Part shown: positions 35,601 through 47,100 of the stretch, piece after piece
Position numbering within the stretch: the first letter of the stretch is position 1
Layout of the letters: each line of letters opens with the position of its first letter
Source of the DNA: Alnus glutinosa
Taxonomy: Eukaryota; Streptophyta; Magnoliopsida; Fagales; Betulaceae
DNA length: 64,000 nucleotides
Direction: 5' to 3'
Assembly: GCF_958979055.1 (NCBI RefSeq)
Contig: NC_084888.1
Coordinates: 1,444,001-1,508,000, forward strand
The notes under the pieces: generated by a model
Databases searched by the model: none
Seen by the model: the letters and a program-made list of their open reading frames with translations, nothing else
What the model was told of the DNA's origin: nothing
Made by a program: the position numbers and the translations under genes

Positions 35601-38600
35601 CCAGAATTATTGCACCAAGTAAACAAAAAATAGAAAGAACAGTCCATCCAGAGACCACAGCTTTAAAAAGCTGTATGATCAAATGAAAGAACAAAATATC
35701 GCTTACCAAATGACACCATGCAATTTTGATACGAACTTTCCACACTATATCCAAAAAAGAAAAAAGCAGTTAAGAAAATTATCACAATCTTAAATACATA
35801 AGAGGGTACATTCACCTGCAGCAACAGCAGCACCAGGTAACAATGCAGATGCGGGAGGCGCCATATCAAAACCACTAATCCTTTTGCTGCAAGTAGATAC
35901 TGTTAGTATATGAAGAACAACGATGATATACAAGAGCCATATTCATCTAAGCACCATACATTCGAATATACAACAAAAGAAGTAACACAACAACAAAAGA
36001 GAATGGTCACATTAACCTAATGAACAACAACTGCTTAAAAGTATATAACATTTAACATTTAGCGCAACTTATAGACAGCATAAATAACATAAACAAACAG
36101 CAACCAAAAATAAACAGCATAAATAACATTTGGTGCAACTTATACCTGGAAGACATTTTATGCATCATTCAGGACCTCGGCCATTCAATATCAACATTAT
36201 TCCACAACCAAAGATGGTGTTTACAGAGTCCATGGTACAGTACAGATTTTTCCCAACTAATACAGATATATGCATTTCACTATCTCACACACCATAATAA
36301 AACCATATAATTTACAATGAGTCAAAAAGATAAATATGTCAAATGCTCGATAAATTCGCAAATTGAAAGCTATCAGCTAACAGTAAACAGCAAGTCTGCC
36401 ACATTGTTTTACAGTTTGATAATCCCCCAATAAACTACAAAGTAAAAGTAAAAACTGAAGGATAATTGGGGAAATATATAGACATGGGCTACCAAAAGTG
36501 ATAAACAGAGGCGTTGGTACAAGAGAAGACAGTAGCTGCTATTCATTTACTTTATGCAGAATTTACAAAAAAATACAATATTGATAAAATTATAGGGGTG
36601 GAAAAATTAATATTCAGAAGATAGATCTATAGTAAATCCTATTAAGTGATAGGTTCAACACCCCAAACAACACGACACTAAAATGATTAGTGCAGGTCTC
36701 CACAAAACATGAAAATGCCAACAACCATTAATTGGCATACGTAAACTGGAGTCAATAACTACTGAATTAAGAAATTCCATTGGCAAAAGTTCAATAATTA
36801 AATGATAGGACAAAAGGCACAATCACAATGGAAGCCAGTTTTATCCCAGATTTACAAATTATAATCTTGCATAACCTACCTCTTAGAGCGAGAACGAGAT
36901 CGTGACTTTGATCTGTGCTCAGATTTACCCCCTGAACGAGAGCGAGACCTGCGCCTGGACCTATCCTCTCTGTCTCTATCATAATCCCTTCGTCTGTAAA
37001 TAAAATAAGCACTACATCATCAAATATGACAACCAAAACAAGCTTTAACAGTATTTGTCCAAAGACGTCCTGTAATAGGTCATGTAATGCAAATCCACAA
37101 ATCAAACACCCATAGACTAAGCACCAGAGCTGCTCAATATTGATAAAATAATACATCTGGATGAAGTATCAAGAATGCCCAATGTACTACCAGAACTGAG
37201 TTGTACTTGATCAAAAGCAAAATAGTCCCCAACTCCACACAGAACTACATATACATCATGAATGCATCAATTTATTTATTACCTGTCATAGTCCCGGCTT
37301 CGATAAAAATCATCATCATCCCTATCCCTGACCCTTTCCCTTCTTTCACCACGATCCCGGTCCCTGGGGCGATCTCTATGATGACGGTCCCGGTCACTGC
37401 CTCTGTCCCTTTCCCTATCTCTGTCCCTGTCCTTGCTCTTCTCCCTATCATTGCCTCTGTCCCTATCCCGATCTCTGTCCCTGTCCCTCTCCTTATCACG
37501 CCCTTTTTCTCTATCCTTCTCCCTACTTTTTGAAGATTCTCTTTCATAATCACGAGAACCGTGCTGCAAATGATTCAGTCAAGTTAGCAAAAACAATTGA
37601 TAACAACCAACATAGCAGCAAATCACTTGGGAAATTAAGAGAGTTTTATAGACCCAATATTTAGTGCGAGCTTTTAAGCAAATGAAATTGATTAACTTCA
37701 TACATAACATCACACCTGAACATGCGTCTAAGAGCCAATAATTACTGATCAGTAAGACAAGCAACAACATGCAATAGATGACGAGCAGACATTCAGGACT
37801 GTATCCAGAAAGCAAACAAGAAAACATGTAAGTATAGACTGGATTCAAACTTAAATCTATACTGAGAAGACTAATCATCAACAAGAAACAAAGCTAGTTT
37901 CCTAAAACATTATTTATGTCCAATTTTTTTTTATAAGCATTTATGTCCAAACTTTTTATAATTGGAAAGAATGAAGTTGAAAATTTCAAGCGGACCCTGT
38001 AATTTTAATCCTTTTTTTCTTCCTAATTCAAAAAACAAGTGTCCCTCCAGAATCTAGTAACCCAATACTAAATATAACAATATCAAACTCATCCAATCCC
38101 TCAAGAATCTCAGCAAATAATCTCATAACCGAAATAACACAAAATTTTAACACAAAATTCAACAAAACCAATGAAATGGTACACTTTCAATACCAATGAA
38201 AATCGTAAATTAATCAACAATCAAGCTAACACAGCCTGTACATTATCATAAGAGGGGAAAATTTCTCTCTCATAATAAAGATACCTAATATCTTCTGTTA
38301 AATGAAGCTACCTAATTTCACCATGTACAACACATAGAAGGCAACCCTAATAGTTCCGCAATGAGAAGAAAAAAAGGTAATTCGATTGCAAAACCTTGAA
38401 ATCAATGTTTCATTGTTCTCTTCGACTCAAAAATAAATAAATAAACTTCATCCAGAGCCCTAAAATCCTCCATTTCTTCACAGAAATGACCATGGTACAA
38501 TTCAAAGCAGTGAACCCATTATCGATCAACACAGTAGCAAAAATTATTAAAGTAAACCCAAGAACTTCGAATCAACCAAAAACCCTAAAAACAAATTCGA

Positions 38601-38893
38601 TCGACTCCTTCCATTTAGAAGCACTAGATTTCAATTCCAAATGAACCTTATCGTTGAAAAACCCTAGATTCAACCAAAAACCAAAAGATTCGTAACCCAG
38701 CCTAAGCTCTTTAGCAGAGTCTCATACATATATAGATGAGCAATAGGAAAAGGAGTATGTATACCTGAGACTTGGAGTCGCCGAGATCTTCGGGACCACC
38801 ATGGCTACTACCACGAGGTTGAGGGGAGGAGCCACCTCCATAGTTTTCAGCGTCCTCTCCGTTTCCTTCGTATCTTCCCTCGTAATCAGACAT
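32691..38893 (-). CDS. U2AF65A: Splicing factor U2AF large subunit (U2AF65)
   Basis: Nuclear factor that binds the polypyrimidine tract and recruits U2 snRNP to the branch site. Thirteen exons in transcript order: 38765-38893, 37283-37563, 36880-36993, 35816-35886, 35102-35172, 34946-34993, 34787-34846, 34574-34634, 34347-34459, 33790 region end at 33788-34234, 33545-33680, 33199-33266, 32691-32828; sum 1737 nt, 578 aa. Start MSDYEGRYEGNGED. An RS domain of RD/RE/RS repeats runs over residues 44-176, then KRISGFDMAPP (plant form of the U2AF35-binding ligand motif). RRM1 is about 244-324 (RRVYVGGLPP), RRM2 about 364-442 (RIFVGGLPYY, GYAFCVY), and the C-terminal UHM about 478-578 with its R-X-F motif in GRKFGG. 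Length and order match Arabidopsis U2AF65A. Exon 6 has a tandem acceptor (cagcag), which could add or omit one Gln. Confidence 0.97.
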
Positions 38894-39119
38894 CTTCGCT
38901 TTGCTTGTTCTCACTCTCCAGTGTGGTCGCCCTGTCTTGCTTCGCGTTCGTTTCTCGGGAAATTTGGTTGAGACGAGAAGAGACTGAAGGCGCTGAAAAT
39001 TCTAGGGCTCGACAAGGGTTTTCCCACTTTATATCTAGCACGTGGCTGAGCAAGCGCGTGGAATTGTAAAGCTCACAAGAAGAACAACATGACACAGAGT
39101 CACAGACCCTCGGTTTACA
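38894..39119. other. U2AF65 5' UTR and promoter
   Basis: Less AT-rich than its surroundings, as expected of a housekeeping promoter. TATATC-like text at about 39,029 on plus is the only weak TATA candidate. The region ends where the first foldback MITE has inserted, about 230 bases upstream of the ATG. Confidence 0.5.
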
Positions 39120-39121
39120 AA

Positions 39122-39304
39122 GAGTAATGTTAACGCATCATCCCCTTGTCCTCCTTTTGTCCTCTCAAATTTGATGTGGCTTTTAAAATTATCATTGAAT
39201 TTATGATAGATCATTATTGAATTTTGATCCAATGGTGATTTTAAGAGCCACATCAATTTTGGGAGGATGAAAGGTGGACAAGAAGATGATGTGTAGCATT
39301 ACTC
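39122..39304. mobile_element. Foldback MITE A (Mutator-like, 9-bp target duplication)
   Basis: The 183-bp element starts GAGTAATGTTAACGCATCAT and ends ATGATGTGTAGCATTACTC, with arms complementary over most of their length (CCACATCAA versus TTGATGTGG and so on). The flanks GTTTACAAA and GTTTACATA match at 8 of 9 bases, giving a 9-bp target duplication typical of Mutator-superfamily elements. It has no coding capacity. Confidence 0.85.
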
Positions 39305-39320
39305 GTTTACATATAGGCAC

Positions 39321-39692
39321 GAGGGGTGCTATACATGCGCCCTCATCCACCTTTCATCCTCCATTTATCATAAAAAAATTAATTTTAAGTAAAAGAGTAA
39401 TACTACATATCATCCTCTTGTCCACCTTTTATCCTCCTAAAATTGATGTGGCTCTTAAAATCACCATTGGATCAAAATTCAATAATGATCTATCATAAAT
39501 TCAATGGTGATTTTAAGAGCCACATCAAATTTGGGATGATAAAAGGAGGACAAGGGGATGATGTGTAGCATTACTCTAAGTAAAAAGGTGTCTCTAATGT
39601 CACATCAGAGACACCTTTTCGCTTAAAATCAATTTTTTTAAGCAAAAGAGGTGGACAAAGGGAGGATGAAAGGAGGATTTTTAGCATTTCCC
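39321..39692. mobile_element. Foldback MITE B (outer), interrupted by MITE C
   Basis: Perfect 9-bp flanks TATAGGCAC at 39312-39320 and 39693-39701 delimit the element. Its left arm (GCTATACATG..., CATCCACCTTTCATCCTCC, AATTTTAAGT) is complementary to its right arm (CTTAAAATCAATTTTT, AGGAGGATGAAAGG). The arms are split by MITE C. A short hairpin GGTGTCTCT...AGAGACACC lies at about 39,588-39,616. Confidence 0.8.
39395..39576. mobile_element. Foldback MITE C, same family as A, nested in B
   Basis: The 182-bp element starts GAGTAATACTACATATCATC and ends GATGTGTAGCATTACTC. It is nearly the same sequence as MITE A in arms and centre. Perfect 9-bp flanks TAAGTAAAA lie at 39386-39394 and 39577-39585. 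Removing it together with one flank rejoins MITE B. Confidence 0.88.
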
Positions 39693-39872
39693 TATAGGCA
39701 CATTACCAAATCGATCTTTATTTTTATTTTATTTTTAACAATTAAATCTACATTTGTTTGAGAAAATATTTTCTTTATTTTTTTATATTTAGTAAAGACA
39801 AAAAATTATTGGTCAATGAAAAATGATTTCGGGTCAACAATAAATTTATCATTATAGGGGGAAAATGACTTA

Positions 39873-40190
39873 GGATGCGGTTGAAATTGCGATTCCGTAG
39901 ACAATAAGTACGATTTTAAACTAAATTATATAACATAAATCGTTTAGAAACTGTTTTTTTTTTTAAATTGCGATTTGAAAACGCAAAAAATCTACTTTTT
40001 CAAATCGCAGGTAAGATAGTACTTTTTTGAAAATGCAAAATTGTAAAGGCTAATTTGCGATTTTAAAGGATAAACTGCAATTTTGCCAAATGTTTAACTG
40101 CGTTTTTAAAAATCTTTTTTTTTCAAATTATACATTTTAAAATCGTTATTTTGAATCGCACTTTTTAAAATCACAAACTCAAACGGATCT
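39873..40190. mobile_element. TTA-flanked MITE (PIF/Harbinger-like), copy 1
   Basis: The 318-bp element opens GGATGCGGTTGAAATTGCGA and closes CAAACTCAAACGGATCT, flanked by TTA on both sides (39870-39872, 40191-40193). It is full of AATCGCA/TGCGATT words that make the two halves complementary. Clearly the same family as the copies at 61471 and 61911, but more diverged. Confidence 0.75.
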
Positions 40191-40193
40191 TTA

Positions 40194-42431
40194 TTACACC
40201 TCTCAATAAGCTCTTTTTTTCAACTTATTTTCTCTCTCCTCCACCTCCCTAGCTCTTAATGAACAAACTCAATTGTCCCATCCTCTCAAGGTCACTCCCC
40301 AGTCTCCCCTCATCATCTTGGCCACCATCCCTTGCCTCGTCTTAACTCTCCCAAAGGCGACTCTCACCCCTGCAAAAAGGAATTCAATTACTCATTTCTC
40401 AGCATATTACCTTTTATCAGAACTTACAATATTTTACACGACCCACGAATTCAACATAAAATTAAAAGTTTAGCATTATAAAGTCTGACCAGTTTAATTA
40501 AATAGATCGAGTTATACTCTTATACACATGTATCAATACAACTATAACTTCACAAACCTTCACAATTATCATCACATCCGGAACCCAAAACGGAATAATA
40601 ATATTTATTTTTACAATAATTGCACAAGTATGTGTAGAGAAAATTCTAACAGAAATTGCAGGATAATTATGGTAACTACATTCTTTGTTTGTTCTAAAAA
40701 ACATCAATGCAACATCTTACAATTTAATAATTACATGATTAAAAAATAAGCCAAAAATCCGTTTTAACCTCGTAGTCCAATTAAAGCAAACCACCATAAA
40801 TTATTACTTTTGCATTAACCAACTCAAAAATATTTACACTATTATAACATCTACAAAATAAAACTACAACGTGATTCTCAAAAAACGAAATGCCAAAATT
40901 TCCCCAATAGAAAAGAAAACTTGTCGAAAGGCACCCAAAATCCTCGAATTCGCCCGAAATCTCTAATACAAGAAGTTGCTGATATACCTAAAAACTGTAA
41001 ATATAATTTAATAAGACTTGTCGAAACTGCCAAAGGATTGGCAAAAGCATCTCATTTTCTACCTTGCCTTGCAAAACTCCTAAACAAGTTTAACACAAGA
41101 AGGGTCAGTTCAGTTGTGACACAAGTAAAAATTATTCGGGTAAAAGGAGCAATATTATATTTATTTCGGTAATAATCAATCTCGAGGAAGGTTGTTCTTT
41201 CGGGTTGGGGATGCTAGAATACAGTTTTATTCATTTCCTTATTTTTATTTCTGTAACGGTTGATATTTTATTCATTTCATTTCTTTATATGTTGTCAAAT
41301 ATGTAATTATTTCAATTTATAAAATAAGTATAACTCCTGACTACTAAAGATTGTCAATGTCGTATGAAAAAACTAGTATACAATTTGCTTTGGGAGTTTT
41401 TGAAGGTTGATTATCCATAAATGATCATTTTGAGATCCAATCTCCTAGAAGCGATTAATTTATCCCTTCTCTTTACATTTTCTTTTAGTATTGGGCAGGT
41501 TTCTACTGCTTGTCTTTGTCTCATGTAGTAAATTGCAATACAGGAATCTCAATATTTATGAAATTTCAGGACCTACCGACCATACCATTAGGTATCACCA
41601 CCCTTATCAATTCCAAATCATCTACTTAGTATGTACTCCAAATTGCAAAGTCATAAAAATAAAATAAAAAAGAAAAAGAAAAACAAGAAAAAGAGCAATG
41701 CTATTTACCACGCCAATATCCCACAATCTTGACATCCTCTAATACTGATCATTATGACACAAACCAGGCTTCCAAGTAATATCATACTATAAATGGCAAC
41801 AATTAATAGTAGTTTGATATGAAAACTTTTGAGTCTTCTGCAAGATTACAGGGAAAAGGAGAGGAAAAAAAATGAGACCATGAGAAAACAATGGGAATTT
41901 GATGAATCTTATAATCAAACAGTAAGGTAAGATTCTGTCCATGTAGTTAGGCATAACCCCGCTACAAGTGAAACTTTGTTTCCAATTGAGCTGCTGAACC
42001 CCTTCATAAGGCCAAAAATCTTAATGTGCATCTCATCATCCTCTGATTTTCAGTAGCTATATATTTCTGTTAAAAAGATCCAGGATATGTTTATGCAATT
42101 ATATAAATATGTTTTATACCTTTTCTGAAATTCAACTAAAAAGATCAATTCTCCACGACAATCTGGTTTCTTAACTGGTACTCACCTATGACATCTAAAA
42201 CATTTTCATGGAAGGACTAGGGAAAGCATGAAGCTGCGGAGTATCCGCACAGATTTATAGTGACAGAAGAAGAAGCGGCTGAAAAAAAAGCTTGTTGAAC
42301 ATGCTTGAGCATCATCAACATCAACAACTTCCTTCAATATATAAGATCAAAATTTTAACATCCTCTCATAACTTGCATCTCCTTTTCTACCTTCAAATAA
42401 TTTCTGTTATTAATGTAATGAGAAGGCAGAA
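40194..42431. other. Intergenic DNA between U2AF65 and RPC5
   Basis: No gene is recognised. The 40,250-41,200 stretch has a slightly coding-like texture (open plus frame 40921-41172) and may be the remnant of an LTR element, but I see neither LTR ends nor a known motif. The 200 bases before 42,432 probably hold the RPC5 3' UTR. Confidence 0.45.
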
Positions 42432-44135
42432 TCATTTTGAATCTCCATCACCACTTTTCAAGACCCATGCAGAACCTTTGGAAACACAAATATCATTCAT
42501 GACCTGCAAAAAGACCATTATTATTATTATTAAGATTAGCTACAATTCACAAGGCAATACGTGTGCACAAATAATGGAGGATAATTTGTAGTCAAGAAAA
42601 ACAAATAAGTAATTGGTCTCCAGAGGGAGAGGAGAGACAATAACGAGGTAATAAGTAGGATGCAATTTTTACCAAATACATATTTAATACAGTGCATGAG
42701 CACACAATATAGTGGCATTGCAAATATGAGGCATGTTTGAGAGAATGGTGAATAGAATATGTGCTAGGAATCAATATTGATGGTCTGCCACTCCCCAAAT
42801 TTTAAAGAATCTCACCCAATGTTTGCCCTTTAGATGCTTGCTCCCAATTTCTAATTGTTACTTGATACTGTGTCTAACCTATGCAAAAGCAGTGCATAAA
42901 TATTTGTTATATGTCTCTTTTCTGGTCTGATTTTTATATCCTATTAAGGTGGCCAGCCCCCCAATTTTCAAACCAAAATATACACCTTGATGATGGAGAA
43001 CCAAACCACCTGTTTGAATACCATTTACCCAATTTTTTTGCTTTATAACCAAATGTTTTGAATGTGACATTCTTTAATTTCTTGCCATTGAAATTTGATT
43101 CCCACATTTGAGTACTGAAATGTGGTAAGAAACAAGAAGGTGCTAGTCAGGCGTCCCTAGATGCAACACCCAATATTGGTGCTAAGATGCAATGAAGTAA
43201 GCAATTGTTTTACCATGGACAACTGAAAGTAACATATTTCATTTAAGATAGTGGTTTGCAGCCTGGAACATAAGAAATTGACTGGTACAACACAGTTGGA
43301 AGCATACACTAATGATGAGAAAGTATAGCATTCTACATGCACATGCTTCAAAACATACAATGCTCAATAGCACAGCAACAATGCATGGTTCATAATCATT
43401 TAAAAACTTATGAAAGGAAGAGAAAGTTATATTTAATGGACTTACAAGAAATGAGGAACAAGATGAAACCTTGCTTTCTCAAATTCTAATCCTTATACTA
43501 ACAAATCATCACTTATCCAAAAAACTTAAACTGATAGGAAGCAATGAATTTAGCTAACGTCCTAAAAGTTAAAGTTGATGGGAAGTGGGAAATCTCAATC
43601 ATTTCAAATAATGTACTCCCTTAGATCTCTTAGTTTTTGATACTTTTCGTATATCATCTCTAAAAATATAATTCATCAAGCAAAGGAAGATGCATTTGTT
43701 GATGTCATTATTAAGTTCCTTTGTCCGCTAGTTTCAAGTAAAAGGCACAACAAATAGTTTGGAGCACGAGCAGTTTGCTTTTGTTTATTTATTTTTTTAT
43801 TTTTTTGGCCAAGGGGTGGAGAGGGGCGTGGACTAGTAAATTGGTAAGATTTGAGCTTGACACCTAACACAATCCACCCTCCATCCTTTACTGTGAGCCA
43901 AGGCCCACTTGCAAATGTATGTTAGAGAACTTTTGTGCCAGTAAATTGAAATCTAAAAGCATTAACCCATACGATGTGGCTCTACTTTTGCTTTTTTATT
44001 TTTCTAAGCAAAAAGGTTAAGAGGGGACAACCAGAAGCTGGACCTGTACTTTTGCTTATTTGATTATGCATCTTAATCTTCCATGCAGCACTATATTGTA
44101 ATATGCTTAAATACTATGCTGCAATTTAAAAAAAA

Positions 44136-44177
<42 letters not shown>

Positions 44178-47100
44178 CTCTTTAGGTCCTCGCACACTGG
44201 AAGATCTCTCATTAAATTTTATAGTGCCTACTCTGCTAAGGATTCAAATACTCTTATGTTGTGATGAGAAGCATGATTCATGGAGGTGAAATCTAAGCCA
44301 CACAATGTTAAAGCAGGGGTTTGCCACCTACAAATATAAATAAAGTCCCCATCACAAGAGCAGATGGGTCCCATTATGGTAATGCAAGATCAAGGCCATA
44401 CGTAAAATCACATATTGCTGAAATATGGCCAACATGAGCTATGTGTTGTTAGAGGATCTCGATCCATCCTGTCAAGAACTCTCTACTCTCTAGTAATACC
44501 AACTACTGATGAAGTCCACAAATTCCTTTTCTATTTTATGATGTTGTCGTTGTTATTACTGCTACTAAGACAACAATTATCACCATCAATTTATATGTGG
44601 AAGAAAATCAAAAGCAAATCTGAAGAAACAAAATTAACTAGTGACCTTATTATATTCATTATTAGTGATATCCCTCTTAAGAGCCAACTTCGCAGCTTCA
44701 AAGACTTCAGCCTTTTTAACATGTGACCTTGCACGTAGAAGGCCAATAACAATGCCCCTGCAAGGTGAACACATTTATGAGAAGAAGAGAAAGTCACAAA
44801 TAACATCAATGCATAGTATTTCATACAATAATATAGGAGTACTATGAAATATTATTGCAAATTCTTTTTAACATTCATACAGCTCCACTAGAGGAGCATC
44901 AACACCATTGTTTTTAGCTCATAAAATTTTGAATAAAAAGAAAAATAGCTAATCATTTTTGGTCCTCTCATGTTTATAAGCATTTCAATAACGTCTCTGA
45001 AGTTCCAATTCAAACAATAAAGTCCTTTTAACTTTATTAAGTGAGTCAGTATCAAATCATAGACAGACATAAGTGCTACATGAGGTAACTTCATGATGTT
45101 TCACATTCTCTGCCATATGGCCCATCAACAATGGCAGGAATATGACACGGAGATGGACATATGACCACGCAACTTGCACATGCAACCAAGCTCAGTTTAT
45201 ATAATATTTGAGCAACTCTGGAGAAAGACATGCCATTGTTACAAAACAAAAAAAATTGAAAGATGGAGGATTTTAAAGAGATATAGCGAAATAGATGTCT
45301 ATCGCTACTGCCAATCTCACAACCCAATTTGGCAACTACAAACTGCATCATATATTGCCCAGATCTGCAACCACAAATCCACCACCTTTTCTTGCTGCCA
45401 TCATGTTCTAGTCTGCCGCCACCACCCACAACCCATAATCAACTCAAAGCTCACTGCCACCAACCTCTAGACTCTGATCACCACTACAGCCTCCATCTCA
45501 CACAATTAAAACCTTGAGGTATTCATGAAACTACTAGTAACATACCAAACCACCATCTTAGACTAACAGGCTTGCTGACTTCCCCCATACATAGCTCACC
45601 AACCCTTTGAATTATCACTTATTTTTAACTAAACTAGTTCATTGAGTTGGTTGAAATTGGTGCTCAAATTGATTCAATAAACTTGAAGGAACTCTCTAAA
45701 AGATACATTTAAAATCAACAATGTTAAGAACATTCAAGAACTTTACTGTTCACATTAGAATTTCAGTTAGACCTAAAAAATGCTGGACCATCAGGGGCAA
45801 ATAAATTTCTTATGAAGTTATAGATAGCCAAATTATGGTTTAGCCAAAGAAAACATACTGTGACTTATAAAAAAAAAAATTTTTAAAATGAAATTGTGAA
45901 TAACCTCAATGGATCATATTCTGGGTGTTCTGGAGATGACTTTAAGACATAAAGGTCATTAATATTTATTGCAACTTGGTTTATGATTTCCTGCAATTCT
46001 TCTGGACTATCAACTCCATAAGCAGCAGCAACTACAATTCTAGCATCTCCCTTTGGAAGAGTAGACTGGGAAATTGCCAGTTGACGCAGACCTTGGCATA
46101 TCTGCTGGAAGCTGACAACAAATGACAATATCATTCCACGATGTATCATTGCAGCAAGTTTCCAAAAATAATTATCAATCTTCATCCAATGATTGACTGA
46201 ACTAAAAAGTTAAAATTGCACATGGTCCAAAATACTAGAAAGATGACCGGTAGAAATTTTATGATAGGCAACTTCGGATAATAGCATGACTAAAAGTATC
46301 AAGATAATACATTTACAGCATTTCAGAGGAAATCATGTTGACAAATAAAGTAAAATTAAACATGGTGTGAAAACAATTTATGAATGACTCTGGCCTTCAC
46401 AAGTTTACCTGGCTCCTCAACCTCAGAATCCAGGTTCAGGTTTGAAACTACTAAAATATACAACTTCGAATTGTTAATTAGTCAACTACCACCACTATAA
46501 TGCCACAACTACAGTAGAGCTGCCACCAAAACTGTCTATCCAAGTAAAACCCAACAGATATAAAACAAAATCAATGGCAGACTCTTACTGACTTTTTGAA
46601 AATCCTAAAACAAGCTTAATTATGGAAAGTACCCCTCCCAGCAGAGAACAAAAGGTACATCTAAAATTACAAAATATAAATTCTGTACATCCTTTCAATG
46701 AGTGCAAAATAGGAGTTTCTCTATTGAACTGCTTGGTCTGTTTCGGATTCCCAGCTCAGTTTTTTGAATTGGGTAAAGGTTTGCATCTCTTGTCCGAAAT
46801 TTTCTGTTGAGTTGAATGGTTCCCTTGTGGGTTTCTTTGAGGTGACAAAGGGATTGAGGCAGGGGGACCCTATTTCCCCTTACCCTTTTGTCCTTGTTAT
46901 GGAGGTTTTCTCTAGTCTTCTTGATGAAGCTGCCCGGGGAAATGAGTACCAAATGCAAAGATCAACAGTATTTTGCGGAGTTTGCTGATTTGTCTGGACT
47001 AAGGGCTAATCCATCTAAGAGTCATGTTTTTTATGCTGGAGTGTGTGGGAGGCAGAAAGAGATGCTGATTGAAAGTCTGGAAATGAAAGAAGGCAGCCTG

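Noticed and set aside
37201..37553. Frames overlapping the U2AF65 RS exon (Val/Ile/Pro-rich plus frame, Arg/Gly-rich minus frame)
   Set aside because: They are by-products of the GATCGG/GACAGG repeats that encode the RS domain in the correct frame.
45905..46111. Separate small genes at each RPC5 exon
   Set aside because: Each open segment joins its neighbours at GT-AG sites in frame and in the order of the known protein, so they form one gene despite the LINE-filled introns.
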